64,000 nt of DNA. Origin: Phytophthora sp. 'mugwort' (taxonomy: Eukaryota; Oomycota; Peronosporomycetes; Peronosporales; Peronosporaceae). The notes beneath the pieces are model-generated. The model searched no databases and was not told where the DNA came from. It saw only the letters and a list, made by a program, of their open reading frames with translations. Below, in pieces: positions 42,715-52,955 of the stretch (position 1 is the first letter of the stretch; each line of letters starts with the position of its first letter). The DNA lies in assembly GCA_033558025.1 (NCBI GenBank), contig JAUCEF010000006.1:186001-250000 (forward strand). The letters run 5' to 3'. The position numbers and the translations under genes were made by a program.

Positions 42715-45010
42715 CTGCTGCCTTTTGAGCAGGGTCTTGTACTCTTGCCAGTTAGCGTTCATTAGGCACAACAGCTCCGCTCGATTGTCATCTAAGGCGG
42801 TCCGAAGATCGTTGATGACATAGCCTGCTAGATTAAAGAACCGTTCTTGGGCTGCCGTAGACATCAGTTTTGTAAGATTAATCTTGTAAAGAACTGCAAC
42901 TGCGGGATATTCATGCTCACCTTGCTCTCGGAATCACCGCAAACCGTCAACGGAGCTGTAGAGCTTCAGCAGGTTGTACTTATCGCCGTTAGATTCTCAT
43001 GGCCAATTCACGGATAGGGTTTTCCAGTTATCCCACGCTCTTGGAGTAGCCTGAGACTGCTCGTCGTGGCTACTTCATTCGCCGAAAGAAGGCACGCCAA
43101 CATCCAAGAGGGAACTGATTGCGGTACTCGCGACTGGATCCATACGAACAGACCACTTCCCGAGAACCCGATGCGGCTGGCCACATCAGGTGCTTCATTT
43201 GCTGGTGTTGAGTTTGCTATCAGATTGAAGATCATCTCATGTTCTTGAACTAGTTCACGCTCCACACGAACAAGCACATCAGCGTTATCTATAATTACTG
43301 AAGTCTTTGACTTGATTCTTAAATCTAGCAGCATCGCCTTTATCTCATTTTCATTGAGTGGTGAAAATCGAAGAAGTCACTGCTCCTTAAGTCGTGCTAG
43401 ACACCGTTTTCCATTAACCGAGAGAAGCAATATATCTCGTGACTCGCGACGCTGAGTAAACTCACTACTTAAAACGTCTAGCTTTTCCAATACCAGACAA
43501 GGAAAGCTTTATCATCTCGAGCGTCATTGCCAGCAGCTTACGGAAGAGTAGAGCGTACGAACTGGAGACACCCGCTCGTTGCACCTCACCAAGGCTGAAT
43601 TGTGCAAGCTGGTTCGTGATGGCCTCTATTAACTATCAAATTCCAATCATCACCCGACAACATCTGCCCTGCTCGTTAGAAGCAGCCGTCTCGAAGTACT
43701 TTGCGAAGGCATAGTGGTTATACACACTTCGTCGCAACAGCGTTGCTGCATAACCTACCCTCGTCTTCGCGTCAATAGAAGTGTTGATTCGAGGAAGATG
43801 GTACAGCTCCTTGAGCTACTTTAATTTTCCTTGACGCAAGGGCGACGTGAAAATGTAGCCAAGTCTCGCAGCAGTTGAATGACATGGAAGCCCTCACTAA
43901 AATTGCCACCAGGAGTCACAGTGATGGCACCGTCTTGACGCGTATTTTCGTTCAATCCCAACGCGTAGAGAAGACATAGACTCAGAAGATGCATCAGGCA
44001 ATCTATTTGATCTGTGCTGTCAAAGTGATCCGATACATTACGGGCGCTGCCAGTGGTGTCGCTCACCGTGAAGCACGTGTACGATTCGATGTCGATGCTG
44101 TATCGTTGTTGAATTCGCTCTTTCACGATACCAGCCATAATACCAGCAGCGTGACCAGAATGGTTTGGACTCGCTAGAAGGGAAAGCGTTACCAATCGCC
44201 ATTGACAGTTGATGAAAATGCCCGTGACCCCGATAGCATTCACGTTGGACGCATTTGTCCATAGGTCGTGTAGCAAGGCGACGAAGGGTATGCGTCTAGC
44301 CTTTCCGAACTCTCCCTGCAAGTAATTGGACGTAAGGTTGATAAAGCTCTGGAAATCAGCTTCGGCAAACTTGTAAAATGTTTCTCGTGCCCGTACTGCA
44401 AGGTCGGGCTGGTTCGAGAGTCGTCTAAGCATGTATAGCAACTAGGCATTTTGGGTCGATGCGTGTGGCAATGACGACGACAAGAACCACCGCGTTGCCA
44501 GAATTCTTAGCTCGTCTTTGCTAACAGCGATTGTATGCTGCAGGGTCCGCTGTTTCTTAGGCTTCGAAGGAACTTGACGCTCTGATGCACTCTGCTTGCC
44601 ATGGGCTTTTACTTTAGCCAGTTTTTGTGTTTTTCTTCGATTGGCCTCTTCTACAGAGAGGAGATGGTCTTCATGCTGACAGAACATGTTTAGTTTCGCG
44701 TTTGAGGCTGAGCCTTGAGGCATCAGACACGTTTGCCGTGACGTAGCCGTTGTATCGCATTGTCGTTTCTTGTGAGCACAATATGCAAATGTGCCTGAAC
44801 GACTGATTTGCTTTGAGTACGTTTGGTTGTGGGGCTGCAAGCTGGTGGATGAACTGCCAAACTTGAGTGAAGGCATTTTGTGGAGCGTGCTTGATCACGG
44901 TTGGAATTCGTTCTTGGCGGAAGTCGCCTCACTGCTGTTTTCGCTAACACATGACGCTTGTGTCGCGACACCAACATCCTCGTCGACGCACTCGGATCCG
45001 TTCATAAGTG
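42715..45010 (-). pseudogene. hAT-family transposase, left arm, broken
   Basis: Minus strand in order: a BED-type zinc-finger region near 44898-44671 (VWQFIHQLAAP, HICILCSQ); a linker; a catalytic hAT block at 44441-43821 with VALLHDLWTNASNVNAIGV, GIFINCQWRLVTLSLL, CFTVSDTTGSARNVSDHFDS and DCLMHLLSLC; an insertion-domain segment (43334-43008); and the C-terminal dimerisation block near 42850-42730 reading ERFFNLAGYVINDLRTALDD. The last ends at a stop. Frames change at least three times. Terminal repeats were not identified. Confidence 0.8.
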
Positions 45011-45254
45011 CTAAATGAACTCTGCACAGGCTGGGAGCGTCGCTCTATGGTGGTTTCATGCAGCACACCCCGCACAGAGCATCATAATAGATCTGAAACC
45101 CGTCTTCAAATAACGTGCTATTAGATCGATGCGGTATCGACTTAGCTTAAGGCTGTATCACTATGACAGCTACAGAAGCTATTTCTGCAGATACTGATAC
45201 TCGTACAGATAATCGACACCGTCGTAGTGATACTGTACCAAGTATCATCGGCTG

Positions 45255-45473
45255 CTACGAAGCCCTGGGCGCTTGGAGCGGACTCACTCGCTCATGCTTT
45301 CTCGTGTTTTTCGCCATGTTCAGCTTTCGAGCCGTGCATTCCAGCTTCAGCTGCTTAAGCGTCCGTTCGTTGTAGTCGTTGGATGTGAGTGGACGGACTG
45401 AGGGCTTGCGCGAGTCTAACGTCGCTTGCACAGGCCACTTTTGCAAGGAATGCATTAAAAAGAGCGGTAACAA
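45255..45473 (-). pseudogene. SAP-like repeat-family fragment, left arm
   Basis: A 72-codon frame with NERTLKQLKLECTARKLN, the same segment as in the repeat at 5480-5597 (LDQLKLECMSRK). It resembles a SAP DNA-binding helix pair. It is cut after the helix, so only the N-terminal module is present. Confidence 0.55.
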
Positions 45474-45813
45474 AACCTACTATTGATGTACCAATTATAT
45501 ACCATCATTCTGTTTAACTTGGTTTTAGTATGGTAAACAGGATGTTCATATATTGGTCGCAATGTCAGAAACGTTCACTTGTATACCAGTACCAGTAAAA
45601 CTGTAATTCCCCGGGCATTAAAACAAGCCTCCGATGTGTTTTAGCTATACAAACGACATATCTAAATAGCTCGGGAAAAAATTGACTGAGCTAAAGGACA
45701 AAATGGTGTTCATCACAACTTGGCGCGCAGTATATCCACATGGATACATTATTGTTTCTTTTACGGCTGGTAGTTCTTTCAACGGTTGTTAGAGAAAAAT
45801 ATCACATGGAGAA
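45474..45813. other. AT-rich unassigned stretch, left arm
   Basis: No gene is seen. AT-rich, mirrored at 49302-49641. Nothing here is shared with the flank of copy 1 as far as I can see. Confidence 0.4.
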
Positions 45814-46044
45814 GTGAAGGATTAAATGCAAACAGCAATTATCGACCGCGGTAACATACTTCAAACGGTTACCTTTCCGACCTTATACCCAGTGCTGCGA
45901 CTATTTTTTTCACTATGCAGTTCGGCGAGTACTACAGCTACAAACAATACAGGAGCAATGCGCTGGCAATGGGACCTGAACATGCGTAACGACGGTATGT
46001 CAGAGATCCCTCACCCGACGTGGTTGTCAGCGGCAACTTGTCAG

Positions 46045-47085
46045 TCAACGGCGACGACGCTGACGCTCGCGGCGGTTTAAGCCTCCTCCAAACGCGTTGC
46101 CGCCACCGAAGGTGTTGCCACCTCCTGGAGCAGCACCTCCAAAGCCAAGTTGCCCTCCAGTCGCGCCTGCAAACCCGTTGGTGCCAGCCTGACCGAAGTT
46201 CCCCATTGCGCCTTGATCGCCGAATCCGCCGAACGCGTTGCCGCCTTGCACACCGAAGCCCATCTGCTGACCGAAGCCGCCAACGCCGTTCCCGTTGAAG
46301 CCGCCGCCCATACCAGCGCCAGGACCACCGACCATACCGCCACCTAGACCACCCATCCAATTCGCACCGCCGAAGCCACCTATCGGGTTTCCACCAAAGC
46401 CGCCCATCGGGTTTCCACCACCAAAGCCGCCCATCGGGTTTCCACCACCAAAGCCGGCACCGAGGCCGCCACCACTTGCGGGGAATCCACTACCGACGCC
46501 GGGAGCACCAAATCCAGCTCCGAATGCGTTGTTGTTGGCGCCTCCGAAGCCTGATGAAGCTGGGACTCCGGCCATGCCTGGGCCACCACCTTGGGGTGCG
46601 GTGACTGGTGCTCCTGGTAGATCAGCATCAGAAGTACCTACATTGGCCAGGCTAGTCGGTGCTGGCGTGGCCCTCGATCTTCCAGTCGACGTAACCGCCG
46701 GGGTTGCCGCTGGGCGTCTACTCAGTCTCGTTGGCGCGGGAGTCACAGGTTCAGGGACACCGGGTCCAGCCGGGACTCCAGGGGTCGCAGCGACGTTAGT
46801 GGAGGAATCAACGACAGCTGTGTTGGAGCTGGCGACCACCGTTGAAGGAACGCTGACTGGGACTGGAATGAACTGCGGCACCTCCACGGGAACGGGGACG
46901 GGCATGGCGATCTTCTTGACCTTCTTGACATGGTGGTGGTGATCCTTCCTGCTTTCGTCTTCTTCGACTGCAGGCGTATCAGCGCTGGATCGAAGACCAC
47001 GAAGCGCCGGTGCAGCTTGAGCTCCGTCCGAGGCGACAAAAAGACTCAGCGCGAGGAAGGTTGCGAATGCGGTGGCGCTTTTCAT
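46045..47085 (-). CDS. Secreted RXLR-like glycine-rich protein, copy 2
   Basis: 346 residues, the same protein as copies 1 and 3 except for one missing eight-residue NPMGGFGG unit (three units instead of four). The signal peptide, RGLR, EEDESR, Pro-Val block and basic tail are identical. It is transcribed away from copy 3, whose ATG is 920 bp off across the palindrome centre. The initiator CTCATTCC lies 61 bp upstream on the minus strand (47139-47146). An upstream in-frame ATG at 47178 lies before that initiator and is probably not used. The region more than about 313 bp upstream of the ATG differs from copies 1 and 3, so expression could differ. Confidence 0.8.
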   Translation of the reverse strand: MKSATAFATFLALSLFVASDGAQAAPALRGLRSSADTPAVEEDESRKDHHHHVKKVKKIAMPVPVPVEVPQFIPVPVSVPSTVVASSNTAVVDSSTNVAATPGVPAGPGVPEPVTPAPTRLSRRPAATPAVTSTGRSRATPAPTSLANVGTSDADLPGAPVTAPQGGGPGMAGVPASSGFGGANNNAFGAGFGAPGVGSGFPASGGGLGAGFGGGNPMGGFGGGNPMGGFGGNPIGGFGGANWMGGLGGGMVGGPGAGMGGGFNGNGVGGFGQQMGFGVQGGNAFGGFGDQGAMGNFGQAGTNGFAGATGGQLGFGGAAPGGGNTFGGGNAFGGGLNRRERQRRRR

Positions 47086-47138
47086 GTTGAAATAGGTGGA
47101 GACGGGAGAAGGTGGTTGTTGTGTTGCTTGCGAACTGT

Positions 47139-47146
47139 GGAATGAG
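47139..47146 (-). promoter_or_regulatory. Oomycete initiator of copy 2
   Basis: The minus strand reads CTCATTCC, 61 bp before the ATG at 47085, exactly as in copies 1 and 3. Confidence 0.65.
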
Positions 47147-47398
47147 GTACGAGGTGCGGCGCATAGGGATGGCATCACCCGTCACGACAGCGTCGAAGAA
47201 CACCTGATGCTTGTTAGCTGAGTCGTGAAAGGGGGTAAATGACCGAACTTCTCGCTGTGTTCGCTTCCTCTCAGTCGATGCGGGAATAACGGAGAGAAAC
47301 TGTTGCATCACTCAGTATGCTTTGTATGACAATGGAAGATGAAGCGCTATAGAGATATGTATCACGAGTCAAGAAAAGTTTCTGAAGCCGACATCTAC

Positions 47399-47692
47399 TG
47401 GCAAAACTGCATGAATTGGTAGTGCTGTCGGATATATGGGGTGTATGAAAAAACCGTTAATACCAATATCTGAATAAAATTGATAAATTTGTCCTATGAC
47501 CAGCTGCAAAATCTAAATTACGTTTTAGTGTAACTCGCGGTTATTTTGTCCTGGTAGGATGGCTACATTATCAATATCATTATCATACTGAAATTAAGTC
47601 AAATTGTTTTTTTTTCATCACCACAAATCCGAGTTATTTGGTGTTAACGTTTTTCATTCCTCCAATATCGCCGACAGAACTACAGTATGCAC
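47399..47692. repeat. Palindrome spacer (centre of the inverted repeat)
   Basis: 294 bp where mirror symmetry drops from near-perfect to patchy. Short complementary blocks persist (CGACAG, AAAAACGTTAA-like), suggesting an older, diverged symmetry. The right part is a close copy of 24993-25186 upstream of copy 1. Confidence 0.8.
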
Positions 47693-47944
47693 GTAGATGT
47701 CGGCTTCAGAAGCTTTTCTTGACTCGTGATACATATCTCTATAGCGCTTCATCTTCCATTGTCATACAAAGCATACTGAGTGATGCAACAGTTTCTCTCC
47801 GTTATTCCCGCATCGACTGAGAGGAAGCGAACACAGCGAGAAGTTCGGTCATTTACCCCCTTTCACGACTCAGCTAACAAGCATCAGGTGTTCTTCGACG
47901 CTGTCGTGACGGGTGATGCCATCCCTATGCGCCGCACCTCGTAC

Positions 47945-47952
47945 CTCATTCC
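47945..47952 (+). promoter_or_regulatory. Oomycete initiator of copy 3
   Basis: CTCATTCC, 61 bp before the ATG at 48006, in the same context as copy 1. Confidence 0.65.
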
Positions 47953-48005
47953 ACAGTTCGCAAGCAACACAACAACCACCTTCTCCCGTCTCCACCTATT
48001 TCAAC

Positions 48006-49070
48006 ATGAAAAGCGCCACCGCATTCGCAACCTTCCTCGCGCTGAGTCTTTTTGTCGCCTCGGACGGAGCTCAAGCTGCACCGGCGCTTCGTGGTCTTCG
48101 ATCCAGCGCTGATACGCCTGCAGTCGAAGAAGACGAAAGCAGGAAGGATCACCACCACCATGTCAAGAAGGTCAAGAAGATCGCCATGCCCGTCCCCGTT
48201 CCCGTGGAGGTGCCGCAGTTCATTCCAGTCCCAGTCAGCGTTCCTTCAACGGTGGTCGCCAGCTCCAACACAGCTGTCGTTGATTCCTCCACTAACGTCG
48301 CTGCGACCCCTGGAGTCCCGGCTGGACCCGGTGTCCCTGAACCTGTGACTCCCGCGCCAACGAGACTGAGTAGACGCCCAGCGGCAACCCCGGCGGTTAC
48401 GTCGACTGGAAGATCGAGGGCCACGCCAGCACCGACTAGCCTGGCCAATGTAGGTACTTCTGATGCTGATCTACCAGGAGCACCAGTCACCGCACCCCAA
48501 GGTGGTGGCCCAGGCATGGCCGGAGTCCCAGCTTCATCAGGCTTCGGAGGCGCCAACAACAACGCATTCGGAGCTGGATTTGGTGCTCCCGGCGTCGGTA
48601 GTGGATTCCCCGCAAGTGGTGGCGGCCTCGGTGCCGGCTTTGGTGGTGGAAACCCGATGGGCGGCTTTGGTGGTGGAAACCCGATGGGCGGCTTTGGTGG
48701 AAACCCGATGGGCGGCTTTGGTGGAAACCCGATAGGTGGCTTCGGCGGTGCGAATTGGATGGGTGGTCTAGGTGGCGGTATGGTCGGTGGTCCTGGCGCT
48801 GGTATGGGCGGCGGCTTCAACGGGAACGGCGTTGGCGGCTTCGGTCAGCAGATGGGCTTCGGTGTGCAAGGCGGCAACGCGTTCGGCGGATTCGGCGATC
48901 AAGGCGCAATGGGGAACTTCGGTCAGGCTGGCACCAACGGGTTTGCAGGCGCGACTGGAGGGCAACTTGGCTTTGGAGGTGCTGCTCCAGGAGGTGGCAA
49001 CACCTTCGGTGGCGGCAACGCGTTTGGAGGAGGCTTAAACCGCCGCGAGCGTCAGCGTCGTCGCCGTTGA
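48006..49070 (+). CDS. Secreted RXLR-like glycine-rich protein, copy 3
   Basis: 354 residues, identical in protein to copy 1: signal peptide to about residue 24, RGLR at 29-32, EEDESR at 41-46, Pro-Val block 61-80, Gly-rich repeats with four NPxGGFGG units, basic end. The coding DNA and the ~500 bp upstream match copy 1 almost base for base, yet the 3' flank right after the stop is clearly diverged from copy 1 and instead matches copy 2. Copy 3 therefore has a copy 1-like 5' half and a copy 2-like 3' flank. Confidence 0.8.
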   Translation: MKSATAFATFLALSLFVASDGAQAAPALRGLRSSADTPAVEEDESRKDHHHHVKKVKKIAMPVPVPVEVPQFIPVPVSVPSTVVASSNTAVVDSSTNVAATPGVPAGPGVPEPVTPAPTRLSRRPAATPAVTSTGRSRATPAPTSLANVGTSDADLPGAPVTAPQGGGPGMAGVPASSGFGGANNNAFGAGFGAPGVGSGFPASGGGLGAGFGGGNPMGGFGGGNPMGGFGGNPMGGFGGNPIGGFGGANWMGGLGGGMVGGPGAGMGGGFNGNGVGGFGQQMGFGVQGGNAFGGFGDQGAMGNFGQAGTNGFAGATGGQLGFGGAAPGGGNTFGGGNAFGGGLNRRERQRRRR

Positions 49071-49301
49071 CTGACAAGTTGCCGCTGACAACCACGTCGG
49101 GTGAGGGATCTCTGACATACCGTCGTTACGCATGTTCAGGTCCCATTGCCAGCGCATTGCTCCTGTATTGTTTGTAGCTGTAGTACTCGCCGAACTGCAT
49201 AGTGAAAAAAATAGTCGCAGCACTGGGTATAAGGTCGGAAAGGTAACCGTTTGAAGTATGTTACCGCGGTCGATAATTGCTGTTTGCATTTAATCCTTCA
49301 C

Positions 49302-49641
49302 TTCTCCATGTGATATTTTTCTCTAACAACCGTTGAAAGAACTACCAGCCGTAAAAGAAACAATAATGTATCCATGTGGATATACTGCGCGCCAAGTTGT
49401 GATGAACACCATTTTGTCCTTTAGCTCAGTCAATTTTTTCCCGAGCTATTTAGATATGTCGTTTGTATAGCTAAAACACATCGGAGGCTTGTTTTAATGC
49501 CCGGGGAATTACAGTTTTACTGGTACTGGTATACAAGTGAACGTTTCTGACATTGCGACCAATATATGAACATCCTGTTTACCATACTAAAACCAAGTTA
49601 AACAGAATGATGGTATATAATTGGTACATCAATAGTAGGTT
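49302..49641. other. AT-rich unassigned stretch, right arm
   Basis: Mirror of 45474-45813. No gene is seen. Confidence 0.4.
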
Positions 49642-49860
49642 TTGTTACCGCTCTTTTTAATGCATTCCTTGCAAAAGTGGCCTGTGCAAGCGACGTTAGA
49701 CTCGCGCAAGCCCTCAGTCCGTCCACTCACATCCAACGACTACAACGAACGGACGCTTAAGCAGCTGAAGCTGGAATGCACGGCTCGAAAGCTGAACATG
49801 GCGAAAAACACGAGAAAGCATGAGCGAGTGAGTCCGCTCCAAGCGCCCAGGGCTTCGTAG
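49642..49860 (+). pseudogene. SAP-like repeat-family fragment, right arm
   Basis: Mirror of 45255-45473, identical 72-codon frame with the LKQLKLECTARK helix. Confidence 0.55.
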
Positions 49861-50104
49861 CAGCCGATGATACTTGGTACAGTATCACTACGACGGTGTC
49901 GATTATCTGTACGAGTATCAGTATCTGCAGAAATAGCTTCTGTAGCTGTCATAGTGATACAGCCTTAAGCTAAGTCGATACCGCATCGATCTAATAGCAC
50001 GTTATTTGAAGACGGGTTTCAGATCTATTATGATGCTCTGTGCGGGGTGTGCTGCATGAAACCACCATAGAGCGACGCTCCCAGCCTGTGCAGAGTTCAT
50101 TTAG

Positions 50105-52414
50105 CACTTATGAACGGATCCGAGTGCGTCGACGAGGATGTTGGTGTCGCGACACAAGCGTCATGTGTTAGCGAAAACAGCAGTGAGGCGACTTCCGCCA
50201 AGAACGAATTCCAACCGTGATCAAGCACGCTCCACAAAATGCCTTCACTCAAGTTTGGCAGTTCATCCACCAGCTTGCAGCCCCACAACCAAACGTACTC
50301 AAAGCAAATCAGTCGTTCAGGCACATTTGCATATTGTGCTCACAAGAAACGACAATGCGATACAACGGCTACGTCACGGCAAACGTGTCTGATGCCTCAA
50401 GGCTCAGCCTCAAACGCGAAACTAAACATGTTCTGTCAGCATGAAGACCATCTCCTCTCTGTAGAAGAGGCCAATCGAAGAAAAACACAAAAACTGGCTA
50501 AAGTAAAAGCCCATGGCAAGCAGAGTGCATCAGAGCGTCAAGTTCCTTCGAAGCCTAAGAAACAGCGGACCCTGCAGCATACAATCGCTGTTAGCAAAGA
50601 CGAGCTAAGAATTCTGGCAACGCGGTGGTTCTTGTCGTCGTCATTGCCACACGCATCGACCCAAAATGCCTAGTTGCTATACATGCTTAGACGACTCTCG
50701 AACCAGCCCGACCTTGCAGTACGGGCACGAGAAACATTTTACAAGTTTGCCGAAGCTGATTTCCAGAGCTTTATCAACCTTACGTCCAATTACTTGCAGG
50801 GAGAGTTCGGAAAGGCTAGACGCATACCCTTCGTCGCCTTGCTACACGACCTATGGACAAATGCGTCCAACGTGAATGCTATCGGGGTCACGGGCATTTT
50901 CATCAACTGTCAATGGCGATTGGTAACGCTTTCCCTTCTAGCGAGTCCAAACCATTCTGGTCACGCTGCTGGTATTATGGCTGGTATCGTGAAAGAGCGA
51001 ATTCAACAACGATACAGCATCGACATCGAATCGTACACGTGCTTCACGGTGAGCGACACCACTGGCAGCGCCCGTAATGTATCGGATCACTTTGACAGCA
51101 CAGATCAAATAGATTGCCTGATGCATCTTCTGAGTCTATGTCTTCTCTACGCGTTGGGATTGAACGAAAATACGCGTCAAGACGGTGCCATCACTGTGAC
51201 TCCTGGTGGCAATTTTAGTGAGGGCTTCCATGTCATTCAACTGCTGCGAGACTTGGCTACATTTTCACGTCGCCCTTGCGTCAAGGAAAATTAAAGTAGC
51301 TCAAGGAGCTGTACCATCTTCCTCGAATCAACACTTCTATTGACGCGAAGACGAGGGTAGGTTATGCAGCAACGCTGTTGCGACGAAGTGTGTATAACCA
51401 CTATGCCTTCGCAAAGTACTTCGAGACGGCTGCTTCTAACGAGCAGGGCAGATGTTGTCGGGTGATGATTGGAATTTGATAGTTAATAGAGGCCATCACG
51501 AACCAGCTTGCACAATTCAGCCTTGGTGAGGTGCAACGAGCGGGTGTCTCCAGTTCGTACGCTCTACTCTTCCGTAAGCTGCTGGCAATGACGCTCGAGA
51601 TGATAAAGCTTTCCTTGTCTGGTATTGGAAAAGCTAGACGTTTTAAGTAGTGAGTTTACTCAGCGTCGCGAGTCACGAGATATATTGCTTCTCTCGGTTA
51701 ATGGAAAACGGTGTCTAGCACGACTTAAGGAGCAGTGACTTCTTCGATTTTCACCACTCAATGAAAATGAGATAAAGGCGATGCTGCTAGATTTAAGAAT
51801 CAAGTCAAAGACTTCAGTAATTATAGATAACGCTGATGTGCTTGTTCGTGTGGAGCGTGAACTAGTTCAAGAACATGAGATGATCTTCAATCTGATAGCA
51901 AACTCAACACCAGCAAATGAAGCACCTGATGTGGCCAGCCGCATCGGGTTCTCGGGAAGTGGTCTGTTCGTATGGATCCAGTCGCGAGTACCGCAATCAG
52001 TTCCCTCTTGGATGGTGGCGTGCCTTCTTTCGGCGAATGAAGTAGCCACGACGAGCAGTCTCAGGCTACTCCAAGAGCGTGGGATAACTGGAAAACCCTA
52101 TCCGTGAATTGGCCATGAGAATCTAACGGCGATAAGTACAACCTGCTGAAGCTCTACAGCTCCGTTGACGGTTTGCGGTGATTCCGAGAGCAAGGTGAGC
52201 ATGAATATCCCGCAGTTGCAGTTCTTTACAAGATTAATCTTACAAAACTGATGTCTACGGCAGCCCAAGAACGGTTCTTTAATCTAGCAGGCTATGTCAT
52301 CAACGATCTTCGGACCGCCTTAGATGACAATCGAGCGGAGCTGTTGTGCCTAATGAACGCTAACTGGCAAGAGTACAAGACCCTGCTCAAAAGGCAGCAG
52401 CAGAATCCCATCTA
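50105..52414 (+). pseudogene. hAT-family transposase, right arm, broken
   Basis: Mirror of the left-arm copy: BED-like start (50217-50444), catalytic block (50674-51294), insertion segment (51781-52107, one residue different from the left arm) and dimerisation block (about 52255-52414, ending in a stop). The same frame breaks are present, so the element was already dead before the inverted duplication. Confidence 0.8.
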
Positions 52415-52644
52415 GATATTGCTACTGTATGAGATATTGTAGCTCCATATTGACCCACATACAGCAGCCTATTCCGGTTCAACGCGCTACAGCAATCATG
52501 CGACGACTTTGTAAGTATCATCTGTAAACCGAAGCTGATATAAAGCCCTGGGTACGCCAGGGTTACAGATTCGAAGTTAGCCGGATGAAGTCTGACCAAT
52601 CACAGGCCATGTTTGGGATCGCGAACCCAAACGATCCCGGTTCC

Positions 52645-52955
52645 GAATGGCCTAAGTGATGTAGCCAGCATCACTATAACGTCACGATAATGAAGGCAGG
52701 GATGGGTACCACTCATATGGTACAAAGACCTCAGAACCACCCAATAGATTAACATCTAGGGTAATATATAGGTGACTAATAGTTAATATGTAGACGCATT
52801 AAAAGGGTCACCGATAAATATATTCAGTCTTAGATCTACCTAATTTGGTAACAGTCCCCTCAGACCAGGGACTTGTGAACTGCCGTTCACTGAGAGTTTG
52901 TATACTCTACGGAAGTCACACTTCCTGTGCACAAGGTGTTGTGTGCCCCGTCACA
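52645..52955 (+). repeat. Gypsy 5' LTR, right arm
   Basis: Mirror of 42160-42470, ending GTTGTGTGCCCCGTCACA before the gag region. Confidence 0.75.

Larger units (their letters stand above)
31115..47398 (+). repeat. Giant inverted repeat, left arm (about 16.3 kb)
   Basis: Every position x here corresponds to position 95115 - x on the opposite strand, shifting to 95091 - x beyond a 24-bp indel in the glycine-rich gene and by 1-2 bases around small indels at about 39.4-41.2 kb. Differences seen are few: a 9-C run (41206-41214) against 7 G (53901-53907), single-base indels near 40165 and 39355, and scattered substitutions. Contents: copia gag, unassigned DNA, gypsy with two LTRs, hAT, SAP-like fragment, glycine-rich gene copy 2. 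The left limit is unknown because its mirror is the window end. Confidence 0.95.
47086..48005. promoter_or_regulatory. Shared divergent promoter region of copies 2 and 3
   Basis: 920 bp between two head-to-head ATGs. The two proximal ~313 bp are mirror copies, each with the CTCATTCC initiator. The middle (47399-47692) is not symmetrical and matches the copy 1 upstream region from about 47477 on, including the AATTGATAAATTTGTCCTAT block. A bidirectional promoter is inferred. Confidence 0.55.

Noticed and set aside
45155..45233. 13-bp inverted repeat (GTATCACTATGAC / GTCGTAGTGATAC) near the hAT element
   Set aside because: It could be a hAT end, but no matching partner was found at the other end and the spacing is too short to be the element's own terminal repeats.
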